56,786 bases of DNA, from NCBI GenBank assembly GCA_021817825.1, contig JAKAFS010000012.1, forward strand, positions 1 to 56,786, read 5' to 3'. Below, piece by piece: positions 17,436 through 26,201 of this stretch (position 1 is its first letter; every line of letters starts with the position of its first letter). The DNA comes from Deltaproteobacteria bacterium. Its GTDB lineage: Bacteria > Desulfobacterota > Syntrophia > Syntrophales > UBA5619. A program made the translations under genes and the position numbers. Below the pieces are notes generated by a model, which saw nothing but the letters and a program-made list of their open reading frames with translations, had not been told where the DNA came from and did no database searches.

Positions 17436-18773
17436 ATGTACCGTGAATCAGAGACCATGGAGAAGAAGTCCTCCTTTGCCGCCTGGAAGGAGATCATCAT
17501 TTCCCTGTCCGCCTTTGCCAACAAAAAGGGCGGGACAGTGGTCGTGGGGCTCGATGACCAGGGGAATCCGACAGACCTGAAGATCGGGAAGGATACCCTG
17601 GAGGAGATGGCCAACAGGATCAAGATGCACACGGACCCGATCCTCTATCCCTCGATCAACGTCAAGACCTTTGGCCCCGGCGAGATCGTCGAACTGGAGA
17701 TCCCGGAATCGGACAACAAGCCCGTCTTTGCCTTCGAGAAGGCCTACGTCCGGGTGGGAAAGGCCAATCAGAAGCTGTCAGCAACAGAGATCCGCGACCT
17801 GGTCAAGCGGTACACGCTGCCGGATTTCGATCAGCGGCTGCTCTCGGAGAAATTCGACATCGAGGAACTGGATACGGCCACCATCCGGCGCCTCAATGAA
17901 ACGGTCTTCCATTTCGGGAAGATCCCGGAGCGGCGCATCCTCGAGAAACTGCTGGTCTTGAAAAAGGGCAAGCTGACCAACACCGGCTATCTTTGCTTTG
18001 CCAAGGAGAACGAACTGATCCCCAGCGCGGTGATCAAGGGCGCCCGCTTCAAGGGAAAGACGATGGTCCGCTTCCTGGACATGAAGGATTTTAAGGGGAA
18101 CCTGATTGCCGCGGTTAATGAGGTCCTGGATTTTATCCAGAGGCACATCAGCATGGGCGTGGGCATAGGCGCCAAGGCTGCCCGCAAAGAGAAATGGGAT
18201 TATCCGCCGGAGGCCCTGCGCGAGGCCGTGGTGAACGCCATTGTGCATCGGGATTACACGGACCCGGGCAACATCCAGATCCGGATCTTCGATGATCGTT
18301 TGGAGATCTGGAGCCCCGGACTCCTGCCCAAGGAATTGAACATCAGGAATCTGCTTTCGGAAAACCGCTCCATCCCGCGCAACCGGGCCTTGGCAAAGAT
18401 TTTCCATGACATCGGCTTTATCGAAGGCTGGGGGACGGGATTTCAGCGGATGGTGGAGGCATGCCTCGCCAACGGCAATCCCAAGCCTGAGCTGAAGGAG
18501 ATGACTGGTGCCTTTGTCGTGAAGTTTGTCCGACGTCCCACCGGTGAGGGAATAAATGAGGGAACAAGTGAGGGAACAAATGGCGGATTAAATGAGGGAA
18601 TAAACCGGCTCCGGGAGTTTGTTCGCAACCAGCCGGGCAAAAGGGTGAGCGAGATCAGCGCCGCCCTGGATATTCCCTCAAAAACCGTCGAGCGCTGGGT
18701 GAAGAAGTTGAGGGAACAAGGCGTGATCGTTTTCCGCGGTCCCCGGAAGACTGGCGGATATCACGCCACTTGA
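17436..18773 (+). CDS. AlbA_2 (Schlafen-like) / HATPase_c_4 / wHTH regulator
   Basis: 445 aa. The N-terminal AlbA_2 domain (ESETMEKK; IIISLSAFANKKGGTVVVGL, residues ~24-43) is the Schlafen AlbA fold; the middle PPEALREAVVNAIVHRDY and WGTGFQRM blocks are the degenerate ATPase part annotated as RecG-related HATPase_c_4. A C-terminal winged helix (KRVSEISAALDIPSKTVERWVKKL) binds DNA. Such proteins are putative transcriptional regulators, some linked to phage and defence loci. Residues 371-390 are five E/G-G-x-N/S tetrapeptides made by a 12-bp tandem repeat and form the hinge to the winged helix. It is transcribed away from the thermonuclease pair. Start ATG gives the family's normal N-terminus. 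Confidence 0.82.
   Translation: MYRESETMEKKSSFAAWKEIIISLSAFANKKGGTVVVGLDDQGNPTDLKIGKDTLEEMANRIKMHTDPILYPSINVKTFGPGEIVELEIPESDNKPVFAFEKAYVRVGKANQKLSATEIRDLVKRYTLPDFDQRLLSEKFDIEELDTATIRRLNETVFHFGKIPERRILEKLLVLKKGKLTNTGYLCFAKENELIPSAVIKGARFKGKTMVRFLDMKDFKGNLIAAVNEVLDFIQRHISMGVGIGAKAARKEKWDYPPEALREAVVNAIVHRDYTDPGNIQIRIFDDRLEIWSPGLLPKELNIRNLLSENRSIPRNRALAKIFHDIGFIEGWGTGFQRMVEACLANGNPKPELKEMTGAFVVKFVRRPTGEGINEGTSEGTNGGLNEGINRLREFVRNQPGKRVSEISAALDIPSKTVERWVKKLREQGVIVFRGPRKTGGYHAT
18546..18605 (+). repeat. 12-bp tandem repeat (5 units) inside a coding region
   Basis: Five units of GAGGGAA(T/C)AAAT type, in frame, encoding EGIN/EGTS/EGTN/GGLN/EGIN in the hinge of the AlbA_2 protein. The unit length is a multiple of three, so unit gain or loss would change hinge length without a frameshift. 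Confidence 0.85.
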
Positions 18774-18794
18774 TCAGCGAAACGGATAGAAAGA

Positions 18795-20058
18795 GGTAGG
18801 CAAGGGCCGCGCCGGCCGTAGGGCCTGGCCGTCACGTCCCTTGCAGCTTTTCCATCTCCCCCCTGTCTCCCCCCTGGGGGAATTCCCGCCCGCCACCCCA
18901 TCAGAAGGTAGGCAGGCGTCGCGCCAGGGCATTCCTCTGCTCCAGCCCTGTCACGCCGCCTGCATCTTTCCTTCCGCACTCGGGCAAGGGCGTCGCCGGC
19001 CCTTTCCGCTGCCCCAGGTCCGGCACCGCCCTTGCTGATCCTCGCGCGGTGTTTTCTTTTCCCGGCCGCATGCTTTGTGCGCAACCGGCTCAGCTGGTTC
19101 TGCTTGCTCGTTTCACTGATCTGTTGAGTAGGCGTCCGGTCGTTGCAGTCGCCGGGGTCGCGCCGCGGCGTCGCTCCCTTCCGGCTTTATGCACCGCCTG
19201 CCGCGTCCATCTCCCCGGCCCTCCCTGCGGTGGCCATCGTCCGTCGGGGCCGGGCTGCGCTCCGCTTCGCGCCACCCCTTCGGCCGCTTGCCGCCGCACC
19301 CGTCCGCCCCGGCGGGGCTCCCTCCCTGCCTCCGGGGCCGGCCGGACGACCGCTGCGCGGCGACCGGCCCGTCCCTCCGGCATTTTGTACTTCTCCGTGG
19401 CCCGGTCCCGGCAGACCTCGCTGCGCGACTGCCGGACCTCGGGCGTTGCGGCCGGCTCCGCGCCCGCATAAAACCCGCGGACGCTCCGCTCGGCCGCTTC
19501 TGTTTGGTGCTCCGGGCCGTAGGCAGACAGGCGCTGCGCGCTGACTGCCTTAGCCCTCCGGCTTTTTTAAACCCTTGCCCGCTCCCGGCACGACCTCGCT
19601 GCTCTCGGACGCGCCTGGTCGCGGGCTTTTGCGCAGTCGGCTCCGCGACCGCATGAAGACGCGGACGCTGCGCCTCCTGCGCCTTGGTGGCCCGCTTGGC
19701 TGCCTGTCACCTCCTTCGTCGGAGACAGGCAGCCGCGGGCGATCTTTTCTTATCGGTCGCCGTGACTCGCCCTGCGTTTCGCTCCGGGCGAGACACGTCT
19801 CCCTGATTCGCGCCCTCGCCCTCGAAACCGCTAAAGCGGATTCCAGGGCGCCGTTCGTCCTCTCTCTGCGTTCGAGTCCGTCCGGCCGGGCCTCCGAGAA
19901 CCAAGGTCAAAAGATCAAACAGACGATCATCGAGGAGTTGTTCTAATAGGGCAGGGCGGTGCGCTTACTCAGCTGCTGGTGTGGCCCGTATCGGCGTTCT
20001 GCCTCTTTCCCCGCTTTCGGCGACGCGTGCCTATCGCCGCCTTGCAGCGGGGTCTGGC
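18795..20058. repeat. Long GC-rich structured repeat, copy A
   Basis: About 1.26 kb with no credible gene, nearly co-linear with 32820-34085. Bases 18921-18998 are identical to 32947-33024 over 78 nt, and similar blocks continue to CCCCGC...GCGGGG at 20009-20052. It is packed with hairpins: GCAAGGG/CCCTTGC (18800/18838), CCGGCAG/CTGCCGG around 19410-19435, a stem with arms GCCCGC + GGCTGCCTGTC and their complements (19690-19740), CGTG-A-CTCGCCC and complement (19761-19797), and a terminal one (20009-20052). Arg/Pro/Gly-rich frames run through it on both strands, but they shift relative to copy B, which argues against coding. Which strand is transcribed, if any, is unknown. Confidence 0.85.
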
Positions 20059-20103
20059 GAGATGATGATCATGACGCAGTCGCTGGATAATAACCCATGT
20101 GGC

Positions 20104-21645
20104 CTACTGATGCTTGGGTCCTTCCGCCGCCTCTGCGCGGGGTAACCTGTTTGGCTCCCCGGTCGCTTCGTCCTGTGTCCATCCCCCTCCCATGCTTTGG
20201 TACAGGGCGACCGTGTCGGCCAGCCGCTGGCTGCGGGCGGCGATCAGGCCGGTGGCGGTCTGTTGTGCCTGTTGTTGCGCAATGAGGAGTTGCAGATAGC
20301 TGACCGTGCCCAAGGCGTATCCTTGCCTCGTCAGGTGCAGCGACTCCCGGGCGGCCTGATCCGCGGCGGCCTGGGCCGCCAGGGCCTGGGCGTCGTGATC
20401 CAGGGCCCGCAGCACGTCGGCCACGTTGCGCAGGGCCGAAAGGACGGTCTGCCGGTAGTTCGCCTCGGCGGCGGCAAAGGCGGCTTCGGCGGCCCTTGCC
20501 TCGGCGGGGAGCCCGGCGTTGAACAGGGGTTGCGCCACCTGGCCGGCCAACCCCCAGACCAGGGCGCCGCTGCCGAAGAGACTGCCCAGGGTGAGCGATT
20601 GCCAGCCGAGATCGGCGCTCAGGGTGAGCCGCGGATACTGTTTGGCCAGGATAGCGCCGTACTGGGCATTGGCGGCGTGCAGCAAGGCCTCGGAGGCTTG
20701 AATGTCCGGTCGTTGCCGCGTCAGCTCCGAGGGTATGCGGAGAGGCAGTTCCGTGGGCAGGCGGAAGTCGGCCAGGGTGAATTGCGGCACGGCCTTGCTT
20801 TCCGGCGGCTGTCCGCTCAGCACCGCGAGCAGGTGCTGGGTCTGGTCCAGGCGGCTGCGCACAGGGGACAGGGCGGCGCGGGACTGCTCCACCTGGACCT
20901 GCAAGGCTAGGACGTCGCTTGGGGAGGCGGCGCCCAGGGCCAGACGCCGGCGTGTCAGGTCCAGTTGCTCCTCCTGGGTCGCCAACAGGTCCTCGCTGGC
21001 CTGGAGCTGATCGGCCAATTGGGCCTGAAGGATGGCCGTGGTGACGATATTGGCCGCCAGGGCGAGGCGCGCGCCCGCGAACTGGTAGCGCTGGTAGTCG
21101 GCCTGGGCGGCGAGGGCCTCAAGGGTGCGACGGTTGCCGCCAAAAATGTCCAGGTTGTAGCTGACGCCCACCCCGGCATTGTAGAGCTCATAGGTTCGTT
21201 CCCCGCCTGCCTGGCCCGAGGGGGCGTTGTTCGTCTGCCGGCGTTGCGCCCCTGCCTGTCCGGTCGCCTGGGGGTACAGCGTCGCGCCGGACTGGGCCTC
21301 GTAGGTCTCGCGGGCCTGGAGGAGCGTGGCCTTGGCCGCCTCCAGGGTCGGGCTGGCCTCCAGGGCCTGCTGGACCAGCGCGTTGAGTTTGGCGGAACCC
21401 CATTCCTTCCACCAGTCAGCAGGGACTGGGCCGCCCGGGACGAAGCGCTGTGCCTCGCCGAGGCTGCCGGGGGCCGCTGCGGTTTGCCCGGGCATAGCCT
21501 GGGCGGTATAGCCGGAGACCTGGGGCGGTTCGGGTCGTCGGAAATCGGGACCCACGGCGCAGCCGGCCAGGATGCCTATTCCCAAAACCAGACAGGCCGC
21601 CCGCAGCCGGACAGGCGGGGCCTGTTTGCAGGGTTTTCTTTTCAT
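20104..21645 (-). CDS. Outer-membrane efflux lipoprotein (NodT/TolC family)
   Basis: 513 aa. Lipoprotein signal peptide with lipobox ILAGC (Cys ~29), followed by AVGPDFRRPEPP, the standard start of NodT-type outer-membrane factors, and two OEP repeats of long helices (LVQQALEASPTLEAAKATL; VQVEQSRAALSPVRSRLD; LLHAANAQYGAILAKQYPRL). It forms the trimeric outer-membrane channel of a tripartite exporter. Last gene of the minus-strand efflux operon beginning at 25263, 55 bases after the small membrane protein. GAGGAG sits ahead of the ATG. Confidence 0.92.
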   Translation of the reverse strand: MKRKPCKQAPPVRLRAACLVLGIGILAGCAVGPDFRRPEPPQVSGYTAQAMPGQTAAAPGSLGEAQRFVPGGPVPADWWKEWGSAKLNALVQQALEASPTLEAAKATLLQARETYEAQSGATLYPQATGQAGAQRRQTNNAPSGQAGGERTYELYNAGVGVSYNLDIFGGNRRTLEALAAQADYQRYQFAGARLALAANIVTTAILQAQLADQLQASEDLLATQEEQLDLTRRRLALGAASPSDVLALQVQVEQSRAALSPVRSRLDQTQHLLAVLSGQPPESKAVPQFTLADFRLPTELPLRIPSELTRQRPDIQASEALLHAANAQYGAILAKQYPRLTLSADLGWQSLTLGSLFGSGALVWGLAGQVAQPLFNAGLPAEARAAEAAFAAAEANYRQTVLSALRNVADVLRALDHDAQALAAQAAADQAARESLHLTRQGYALGTVSYLQLLIAQQQAQQTATGLIAARSQRLADTVALYQSMGGGWTQDEATGEPNRLPRAEAAEGPKHQ

Positions 21646-21700
21646 GATCGGCTCTCCTCTTGCCGGGGAAGGGTCAGGACTTTCCCGGCAGCGACTTTCC

Positions 21701-22111
21701 TCATGGCCGCAACCTCCCGTTCCCGGGGTCTTGCAAGAGATGCCGGGCGACGATGGCCGCGGCGACCCAGAACAGGGCCCGGAAGGCGAGCGCGCCGACG
21801 GTCCGCATTTCGAAGGCGCCGCCGTTCAAGACGTAAAGGCCAAAGGCCGCAAAAACGACGATCGTGGCCACGGCTACCAGCAGGGAAAGAGGGACGGCCC
21901 AGGGCCTCCTCAACCAGAGTCCTGCCCCGGCGAAGACATACAGGAAACCGGCGATGAAGTTGAACCAGAGCACAAAGGGGACCGTGCGGCCGAGTCCGGC
22001 CTGCACCTCCGGGCTACCGAAGAGGGCGCGTCCGCCCGACAGGACCGTCGCGGCGCCGAAAAGGATGGCGGCAATGGCAATCACGATAGTGGTTCGCTGG
22101 CTATGCATCAT
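21701..22111 (-). CDS. Small four-helix membrane protein
   Basis: 136 aa from the ATG at 22111 (a second ATG follows directly). Four hydrophobic segments: IVIAIAAILFGAATVLSGG, FVLWFNFIAGFLYVFAGAGLW, VPLSLLVAVATIVVFAAFGLY and ALAFRALFWVAAAIVA. No family recognised with certainty; it resembles small DoxX-like or DUF membrane proteins. A strong GGGAGGTGA lies immediately ahead of this ATG, so a longer reading from 22162 is rejected. It lies inside the efflux operon between the ATPase and the outer-membrane factor, so it may be an accessory of the exporter. Confidence 0.75.
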   Translation of the reverse strand: MMHSQRTTIVIAIAAILFGAATVLSGGRALFGSPEVQAGLGRTVPFVLWFNFIAGFLYVFAGAGLWLRRPWAVPLSLLVAVATIVVFAAFGLYVLNGGAFEMRTVGALAFRALFWVAAAIVARHLLQDPGNGRLRP

Positions 22112-22158
22112 ATTCACCTCCCTGACCTTGGTCGGTTGCAAATAGGACAGTACGGTTT

Positions 22159-22878
22159 TCATTCGAATGCCCGCCCCTCGCCCGCTTCCTCCTGGGTTTC
22201 GCCGTCCCGGATATGATAGAGGCGCTTGAAGGTGGGGATGATCTTTTCGTCGTGGGTGACCACGATCACCGCCGTCTCAAATTGGCGGGCCATGCGGTTG
22301 AGGATGCGGATCACCGCCAGGGCCCGCTCGCTGTCCAGGGGGGCCGTCGGCTCGTCGGCCAGGATCACCGGCGGTCGGTTGACCAGGGCACGGGCGATGG
22401 AGACCCTTTGCTGTTCGCCGCCCGAGAGCTGCGCCGGCATGGCCCGGGCGCGATGGGCCACATCCAGCGCCTCCAGGAGTTCCAGGGCGCGCTTCCGGGA
22501 GTCGCTGTTGGATAGGCCGGCCAGCATGGGGAGCAAGGCCACGTTGTCGGTCACATCGAGAAAGGGGATCAGGTAAGGGGCCTGAAAGACGAACCCGATC
22601 TTGTCGCGCCGCAAGGCGCGCAGGTCGTTGATCTTCCAGGCGTCGTCATAGATCACCTCGTCCCCCAGGGTCATGCGTCCGCCTGTGGGCTCGATCACGG
22701 CCCCCAGACATTTGAGCAAGGTGGTCTTGCCGGAGCCCGAAGGTCCGATCAGGCCGACGACCTCGCCGGGAGCGACCTGCATGTCCACGGCCTTGAGGGC
22801 CTCCACGGCGGTGTCGCCCTTGCCGTAGCGCTTGCGCAATCCCTCGATGCGGATGCCTTTTGTGAGCCTGTCAGCCAC
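22159..22878 (-). CDS. ABC exporter ATP-binding protein (MacB/LolD type)
   Basis: 239 aa. Walker [11 protein letters not shown]-loop QAPYL, signature LSGGEQQR, Walker [13 protein letters not shown], and H-loop VTHD. The closest functional class is the MacB/LolD/DevA group, which pairs with FtsX-like permeases. The start is a GTG at 22878, preceded by GGAGG at seven bases and overlapping the permease stop by eight bases; upstream in-frame codons are the permease read in another frame. It powers the exporter formed with the permease, adaptor and outer-membrane factor of this operon. Confidence 0.92.
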   Translation of the reverse strand: MADRLTKGIRIEGLRKRYGKGDTAVEALKAVDMQVAPGEVVGLIGPSGSGKTTLLKCLGAVIEPTGGRMTLGDEVIYDDAWKINDLRALRRDKIGFVFQAPYLIPFLDVTDNVALLPMLAGLSNSDSRKRALELLEALDVAHRARAMPAQLSGGEQQRVSIARALVNRPPVILADEPTAPLDSERALAVIRILNRMARQFETAVIVVTHDEKIIPTFKRLYHIRDGETQEEAGEGRAFE

Positions 22879-24073
22879 CGATCGCCTCCGCCGGATCGAC
22901 CTTGAGGGCGGCGCGGATGGCCAGGATGCTGGCCAGGGCGCAGATGACCATGACGCCGATAAAGCCGCGCACCGCGTCCGCCGGTTCGAGAAGCACATAT
23001 TTGGGGAAGATCGGGGCCCAGAAGGTGGCGGCGATCTTCCCCACGACAAAGCCGATGAGTCCCAGCCCCAGGGCCTGCTGCAGGATCATGGCTGCGATGG
23101 TCCGGTTCCGGGTGCCGATCAGCTTCAGCACTGCGATCTCCCGGATCTTGCCCAGGGTCAGCGTATAGATGATAAAGGCGACGATGGCGGCGCTGACCAC
23201 GGCGAGAATGACCAGGAACATGCCGATCTGCTTGGCCGCCGTGGCGATCAGTTTGCCGATCAGGATCTCCTCCATCTGCATCCGCGTATAGACCTGCAAA
23301 CGTTTCCAGCGGCGGATCGGCTCGGCCGCCTCCTCCGGGTCGAGTCCGGGCGTAACCCGGACCAGGACCGCATTGACGTAGGGATTGACGCTCTGCGAGG
23401 CCAGCACCGCCTCGAGCAGCCCCGGCACCCCGGGCCGGTTGAAGGCGGGGTTGGCGGCGGTGCGGCGCCGCTGCTGGGCGATGGCGTCGTTGTCCTTGAG
23501 AAACTGCGCCTCCTGCGCGTCTTTGAGGGGGATGAAGACCATTGGGTCGCCGCCGGACGAGACCATGCGCCGGGTGAGACCCACCACCCGGTAGCGATTG
23601 CGGCGGATCTCAAGCTCGTCCCCGAGCTTGAACCCCGTGGCGAGGTCGGCCACGGCCTCGTAGTGGCTGCGGGTGATGTGGCGGCCGGCAACCAGGTGGC
23701 CGGGCTGTCCCGGTTCGCCGGGTCCGCCGGGCACGATGCCGACGACCATGGCGCGCACGTCGCGCTGTCCCTGGCGGACCTGCATGGTCAGGTAGGTGAT
23801 GTTGGCTGCCCTCTCCACGCCGGGCATGCCGAGGATGGCGCGGTAGGTGTCGTCGTAAAGGCTGGAGGGCTCGGCATAGGGCCCCAGGGTGTCTTGCTGG
23901 ACGACCCAGAGGTCCGCGCCGCTGTTATCCAGGAGCACCCGGGCGTCATCCACCATGCCCCGATAGACGCCAGCCATGGTGAGCGTGACGCCGATCAGCA
24001 GGCCCAGCCCCACGCCGGTGAAGACGAATTTACCCCAGGCGTGCACGATGTCCCGCCCGGCAAGGCTGATCAT
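22871..24073 (-). CDS. FtsX/MacB-type ABC transporter permease
   Basis: 400 aa. An N-terminal membrane helix (FVFTGVGLGLLIGVTLTMAGVY), a large periplasmic MacB-like domain (LLDNSGADLWVVQQDTLGP), and three C-terminal helices including LVILAVVSAAIVAFIIYTL with the FtsX-typical KIREIAVLKLIGTRNRTIAAM. Unlike MacB, the ATPase is a separate protein, as in DevBCA-type systems. The ATG at 24073 overlaps the adaptor's stop (ATGA); the longer in-frame reading from 24190 is the adaptor gene in another frame. Likely exports a hydrophobic compound, lipid or peptide from the inner membrane or periplasm. Confidence 0.92.
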   Translation of the reverse strand: MISLAGRDIVHAWGKFVFTGVGLGLLIGVTLTMAGVYRGMVDDARVLLDNSGADLWVVQQDTLGPYAEPSSLYDDTYRAILGMPGVERAANITYLTMQVRQGQRDVRAMVVGIVPGGPGEPGQPGHLVAGRHITRSHYEAVADLATGFKLGDELEIRRNRYRVVGLTRRMVSSGGDPMVFIPLKDAQEAQFLKDNDAIAQQRRRTAANPAFNRPGVPGLLEAVLASQSVNPYVNAVLVRVTPGLDPEEAAEPIRRWKRLQVYTRMQMEEILIGKLIATAAKQIGMFLVILAVVSAAIVAFIIYTLTLGKIREIAVLKLIGTRNRTIAAMILQQALGLGLIGFVVGKIAATFWAPIFPKYVLLEPADAVRGFIGVMVICALASILAIRAALKVDPAEAIGG

Positions 24074-25263
24074 GGCGCTACCCCTTCCAGCCGTTCCACG
24101 ACCTTGACGCGGCTGCGGCTGTTGAGCGCCCGCTGGCTGTAGACGACCACCCGGTCGCCCGATTGGAGGCCTTGGCGGATCTGGGTCCAACCCTCCAGGT
24201 CGGCCACGCCCACCTGGACCGGAGCGAAACGCAGCCCCTCGCCGTCCAGTCGCCAGACGCCGAGTCCGCCGTTCACCCGCTGAAGGCTCGCATTGGGCAC
24301 GACCGGGGCGGCCGGCACGGCGGGAAGCGCGACGGTCACCTCGGCCAATTCCCCGATCGAGGGCAGACGTTTCGGCAGCGCTGCAAAGGTCACCTTGGCA
24401 AGGGTTTCCTCGGTGACCGCATCGGCTATCGGCTCCACGCGCAACACGCGGCCTGCGAGCCGCTCGCCTTCCCGGGAGCGCAGGACAATCTGCGCCGGTA
24501 GACCGGGGCGTAGCCCGGAGACTCGCAGTTGATCAAAGCGGACATGGATCCAGAGGGTTGCAGGGTCGATCACCTCCACCACCGACTGACCGGCGACCAC
24601 GGTGGTGCCGGGATCGGCATTGCGCGCCGCCACCAGTCCCCCGACCGGGGCGATCAGACGCAGATTGGCGCGTTGCCGGATCAGACCCTCGCGGTCGGCG
24701 CGGACACGGGCCAGATCCTGTCGGGCGGCATCGAGGTTGGCGCGGGCGGCGGCAAGCCCTGCTTCGGTCACCTGGCGTTCCTGGCGCTTGCCTTCCACGA
24801 CCTCAACGCTTGCGGTGCGGGCCTGGAGCAATTGTTCGTAACGGTTTGCCTGATTTTCGGCATAGGCCTTGCGGGCCGAGGCTTCCCGGACCTGGGCCTC
24901 GGCGGCCTGCACGACAGACTCGGCCCGTTTGAGCGCAGCGCCCTGAGCGGCGATCCGGTCGTCGAGGTCCACAGGGTCCATTTCGCCCAGCAACTGGCCT
25001 TGTTGGACCCGGTCGCCTACCTGCACGGCGACCTGTTTAATCCGGCCGGCCGCTGTGGTGCCGATCCGGTAGGTGTAGCGGGACTCCACCGTGCCGATGC
25101 CGAAGAGGGAAGGCGTGATTGCCCGCTCGTCAACGACGTTTACAGTCACCGGAATCGGCGCCAGCGGTCCGGAGCGCAGGGCCACGTATACGAGCAAGAC
25201 CGCAAGCGGCACGATCACCGCCAGGAGCGCTACGACGCGGCGGTTCACTGATAAAAACTTCAT
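24070..25263 (-). CDS. Periplasmic adaptor (membrane fusion) protein of the exporter
   Basis: 397 aa. An uncleaved N-terminal anchor (VVALLAVIVPLAVLLVYVAL), lipoyl halves (VGDRVQQGQLLGEMD and LIAPVGGLVAARNADPGTTV) either side of a ~100-residue Ala/Arg-rich coiled-coil hairpin, then beta-barrel and membrane-proximal domains. It bridges the inner-membrane permease and the NodT channel. First gene of the operon adaptor-permease-ATPase-small membrane protein-channel. GGGAGGGAAGGG precedes the ATG. The gene diverges from the TetR regulator at 25517, with 253 bases of control region between. Confidence 0.92.
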   Translation of the reverse strand: MKFLSVNRRVVALLAVIVPLAVLLVYVALRSGPLAPIPVTVNVVDERAITPSLFGIGTVESRYTYRIGTTAAGRIKQVAVQVGDRVQQGQLLGEMDPVDLDDRIAAQGAALKRAESVVQAAEAQVREASARKAYAENQANRYEQLLQARTASVEVVEGKRQERQVTEAGLAAARANLDAARQDLARVRADREGLIRQRANLRLIAPVGGLVAARNADPGTTVVAGQSVVEVIDPATLWIHVRFDQLRVSGLRPGLPAQIVLRSREGERLAGRVLRVEPIADAVTEETLAKVTFAALPKRLPSIGELAEVTVALPAVPAAPVVPNASLQRVNGGLGVWRLDGEGLRFAPVQVGVADLEGWTQIRQGLQSGDRVVVYSQRALNSRSRVKVVERLEGVAP

Positions 25264-25336
25264 CGCCCTTCCCTCCCTGACTCAATAGGGGACCAAAACA
25301 ACCCCGTTTATTCCCTTATGGATCGTTATCTGTTTG

Positions 25337-25356
25337 GAGCGTCTAATTTTACGCTC
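25337..25356 (-). promoter_or_regulatory. Inverted repeat over a candidate efflux-operon -10
   Basis: GAGCGT-8 nt-ACGCTC. On the minus strand it contains TAAAAT (25351-25346), a plausible -10 for the efflux operon about 80 bases before its first ATG. No good -35 stands at the right distance, fitting an activator-dependent promoter; the repeat itself could be a repressor site. Confidence 0.45.
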
Positions 25357-25378
25357 TCATGGACGAGAAGGTTTGTCC

Positions 25379-25392
25379 TTGACCTAAGTCAA
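25379..25392 (-). promoter_or_regulatory. FNR/CRP-family-like box TTGAC-N4-GTCAA
   Basis: TTGACCTAAGTCAA is a perfect inverted repeat with the spacing of FNR/DNR/HcpR-type sites (TTGAY-N4-RTCAA). Its centre lies roughly 40-47 bases upstream of the start expected from the TAAAAT at 25351-25346, where class II activators bind. Suggests redox or NO control of the efflux operon. Confidence 0.5.
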
Positions 25393-25461
25393 ATCCGGTG
25401 CCTATTCTGAAAACATGCCGTGGGCGCGATGTTCGTCCCCTGGGAGTGATGATAACCCCTG

Positions 25462-25489
25462 TTGACAAAAGGATCAAGAAGAGTAAAAT
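25462..25489 (+). promoter_or_regulatory. Sigma-70 promoter of the tetR gene
   Basis: TTGACA (25462-25467), a 16-base spacer and TAAAAT (25484-25489), 27 bases before the start codon. The -10 overlaps the left edge of the palindrome at 25487-25508. Confidence 0.75.
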
Positions 25490-25508
25490 GTTAAAGAACG
25501 TTAACATT
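25487..25508. promoter_or_regulatory. TetR-type operator palindrome
   Basis: AATGTTAA - 6 nt - TTAACATT, two perfect 8-bp arms covering the -10 edge and expected transcription start of the tetR gene. Position and symmetry fit autorepression by the gene product; no second copy was seen near the efflux operon start. Confidence 0.75.
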
Positions 25509-25516
25509 AATAGGAA

Positions 25517-26146
25517 ATGACGAATATGCTCAAGGGGTTTGCAAAGGTCAATACAGAGGTCAGGCGTGAGCAGATCACGCAGGCGGCTTTTAAGGTCATT
25601 GCGGCCCATGGTGTGCAGGGGCTCACGACTTCAGCCATCGCCCGGGAGGTCGGGATATCAGGTGCCAATCTTTACAGGCACTTTAAGAACAAGGACGAAA
25701 TTCTCGGCAGCGTGGCCGATAATATCGGAGCTGTCCTTCTTCGGAATCTTGAGGCCGTGCAGCGTGGCGCCGCAAAAAATTCTTTGACGCGACTGCGCAA
25801 GCTCTTCGCCCGTCATCTCGAATATATCGAAAAATGCGAAGGAATCCCCAGGTTGATATTTTCCGAGGAAATCCATGTGGATAATGACGGATTGAAAGAG
25901 AAACTGCTGTCGGCAATCGCTTCCTATATCGACGGAACAGCCGCGCTCGTCCGGGAGGGTCAAAGGCAGGGTGCGATCAATGCCCATATAGAAGCCCGCG
26001 CTGCCGCCTTGACCATGATCGGTATGATTCAAATCACCGTGATGAGATGGTCCCTGGGCAGCTTTTCTTTCCCGCTTGTGAAAGAGGGGATGAAGCTTTG
26101 GAAGAATTTCGAGACCTGCATCAAGGCAGGAAGAGATCCCTTATAG
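25517..26146 (+). CDS. TetR/AcrR family transcriptional regulator
   Basis: 209 aa. N-terminal TetR helix-turn-helix: ITQAAFKVIAAHGVQGLTTS, AIAREVGISGANLYRHFKNKDEIL (~residues 20-63), followed by a helical ligand-binding domain with the RLIFSEEIH region seen in the TetR_C_33-like groups. Divergent from the efflux operon, so it probably represses that operon and itself in response to an exporter substrate. The start ATG at 25517 lies 8 bases after the operator; an ATG three codons later is an alternative. Confidence 0.9.
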   Translation: MTNMLKGFAKVNTEVRREQITQAAFKVIAAHGVQGLTTSAIAREVGISGANLYRHFKNKDEILGSVADNIGAVLLRNLEAVQRGAAKNSLTRLRKLFARHLEYIEKCEGIPRLIFSEEIHVDNDGLKEKLLSAIASYIDGTAALVREGQRQGAINAHIEARAAALTMIGMIQITVMRWSLGSFSFPLVKEGMKLWKNFETCIKAGRDPL

Positions 26147-26201
26147 GGCGCAATCACCAGGCGGAAACGTTGACAAACATGAAAGGAAAGGAGAAAAAAC
26201 C

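Noticed and set aside
18761..19084. Minus-strand Arg/Gly-rich frame in repeat copy A, with a partly matching frame in copy B (within 32388-33410), sharing DALARVRKERCRRR and AYLLMGWRAGIP.
   Set aside because: The shared stretch is explained by the DNA repeat itself; the frames separate through small insertions, overlap a real gene (universal stress protein) in copy B, and have no RBS or protein-like composition.
18795..20058. Group II intron, IS element or CRISPR array as explanation of the long repeat.
   Set aside because: No reverse transcriptase or transposase gene, no domain V-like hairpin recognised, no terminal inverted repeats, and no short regularly spaced direct repeats.
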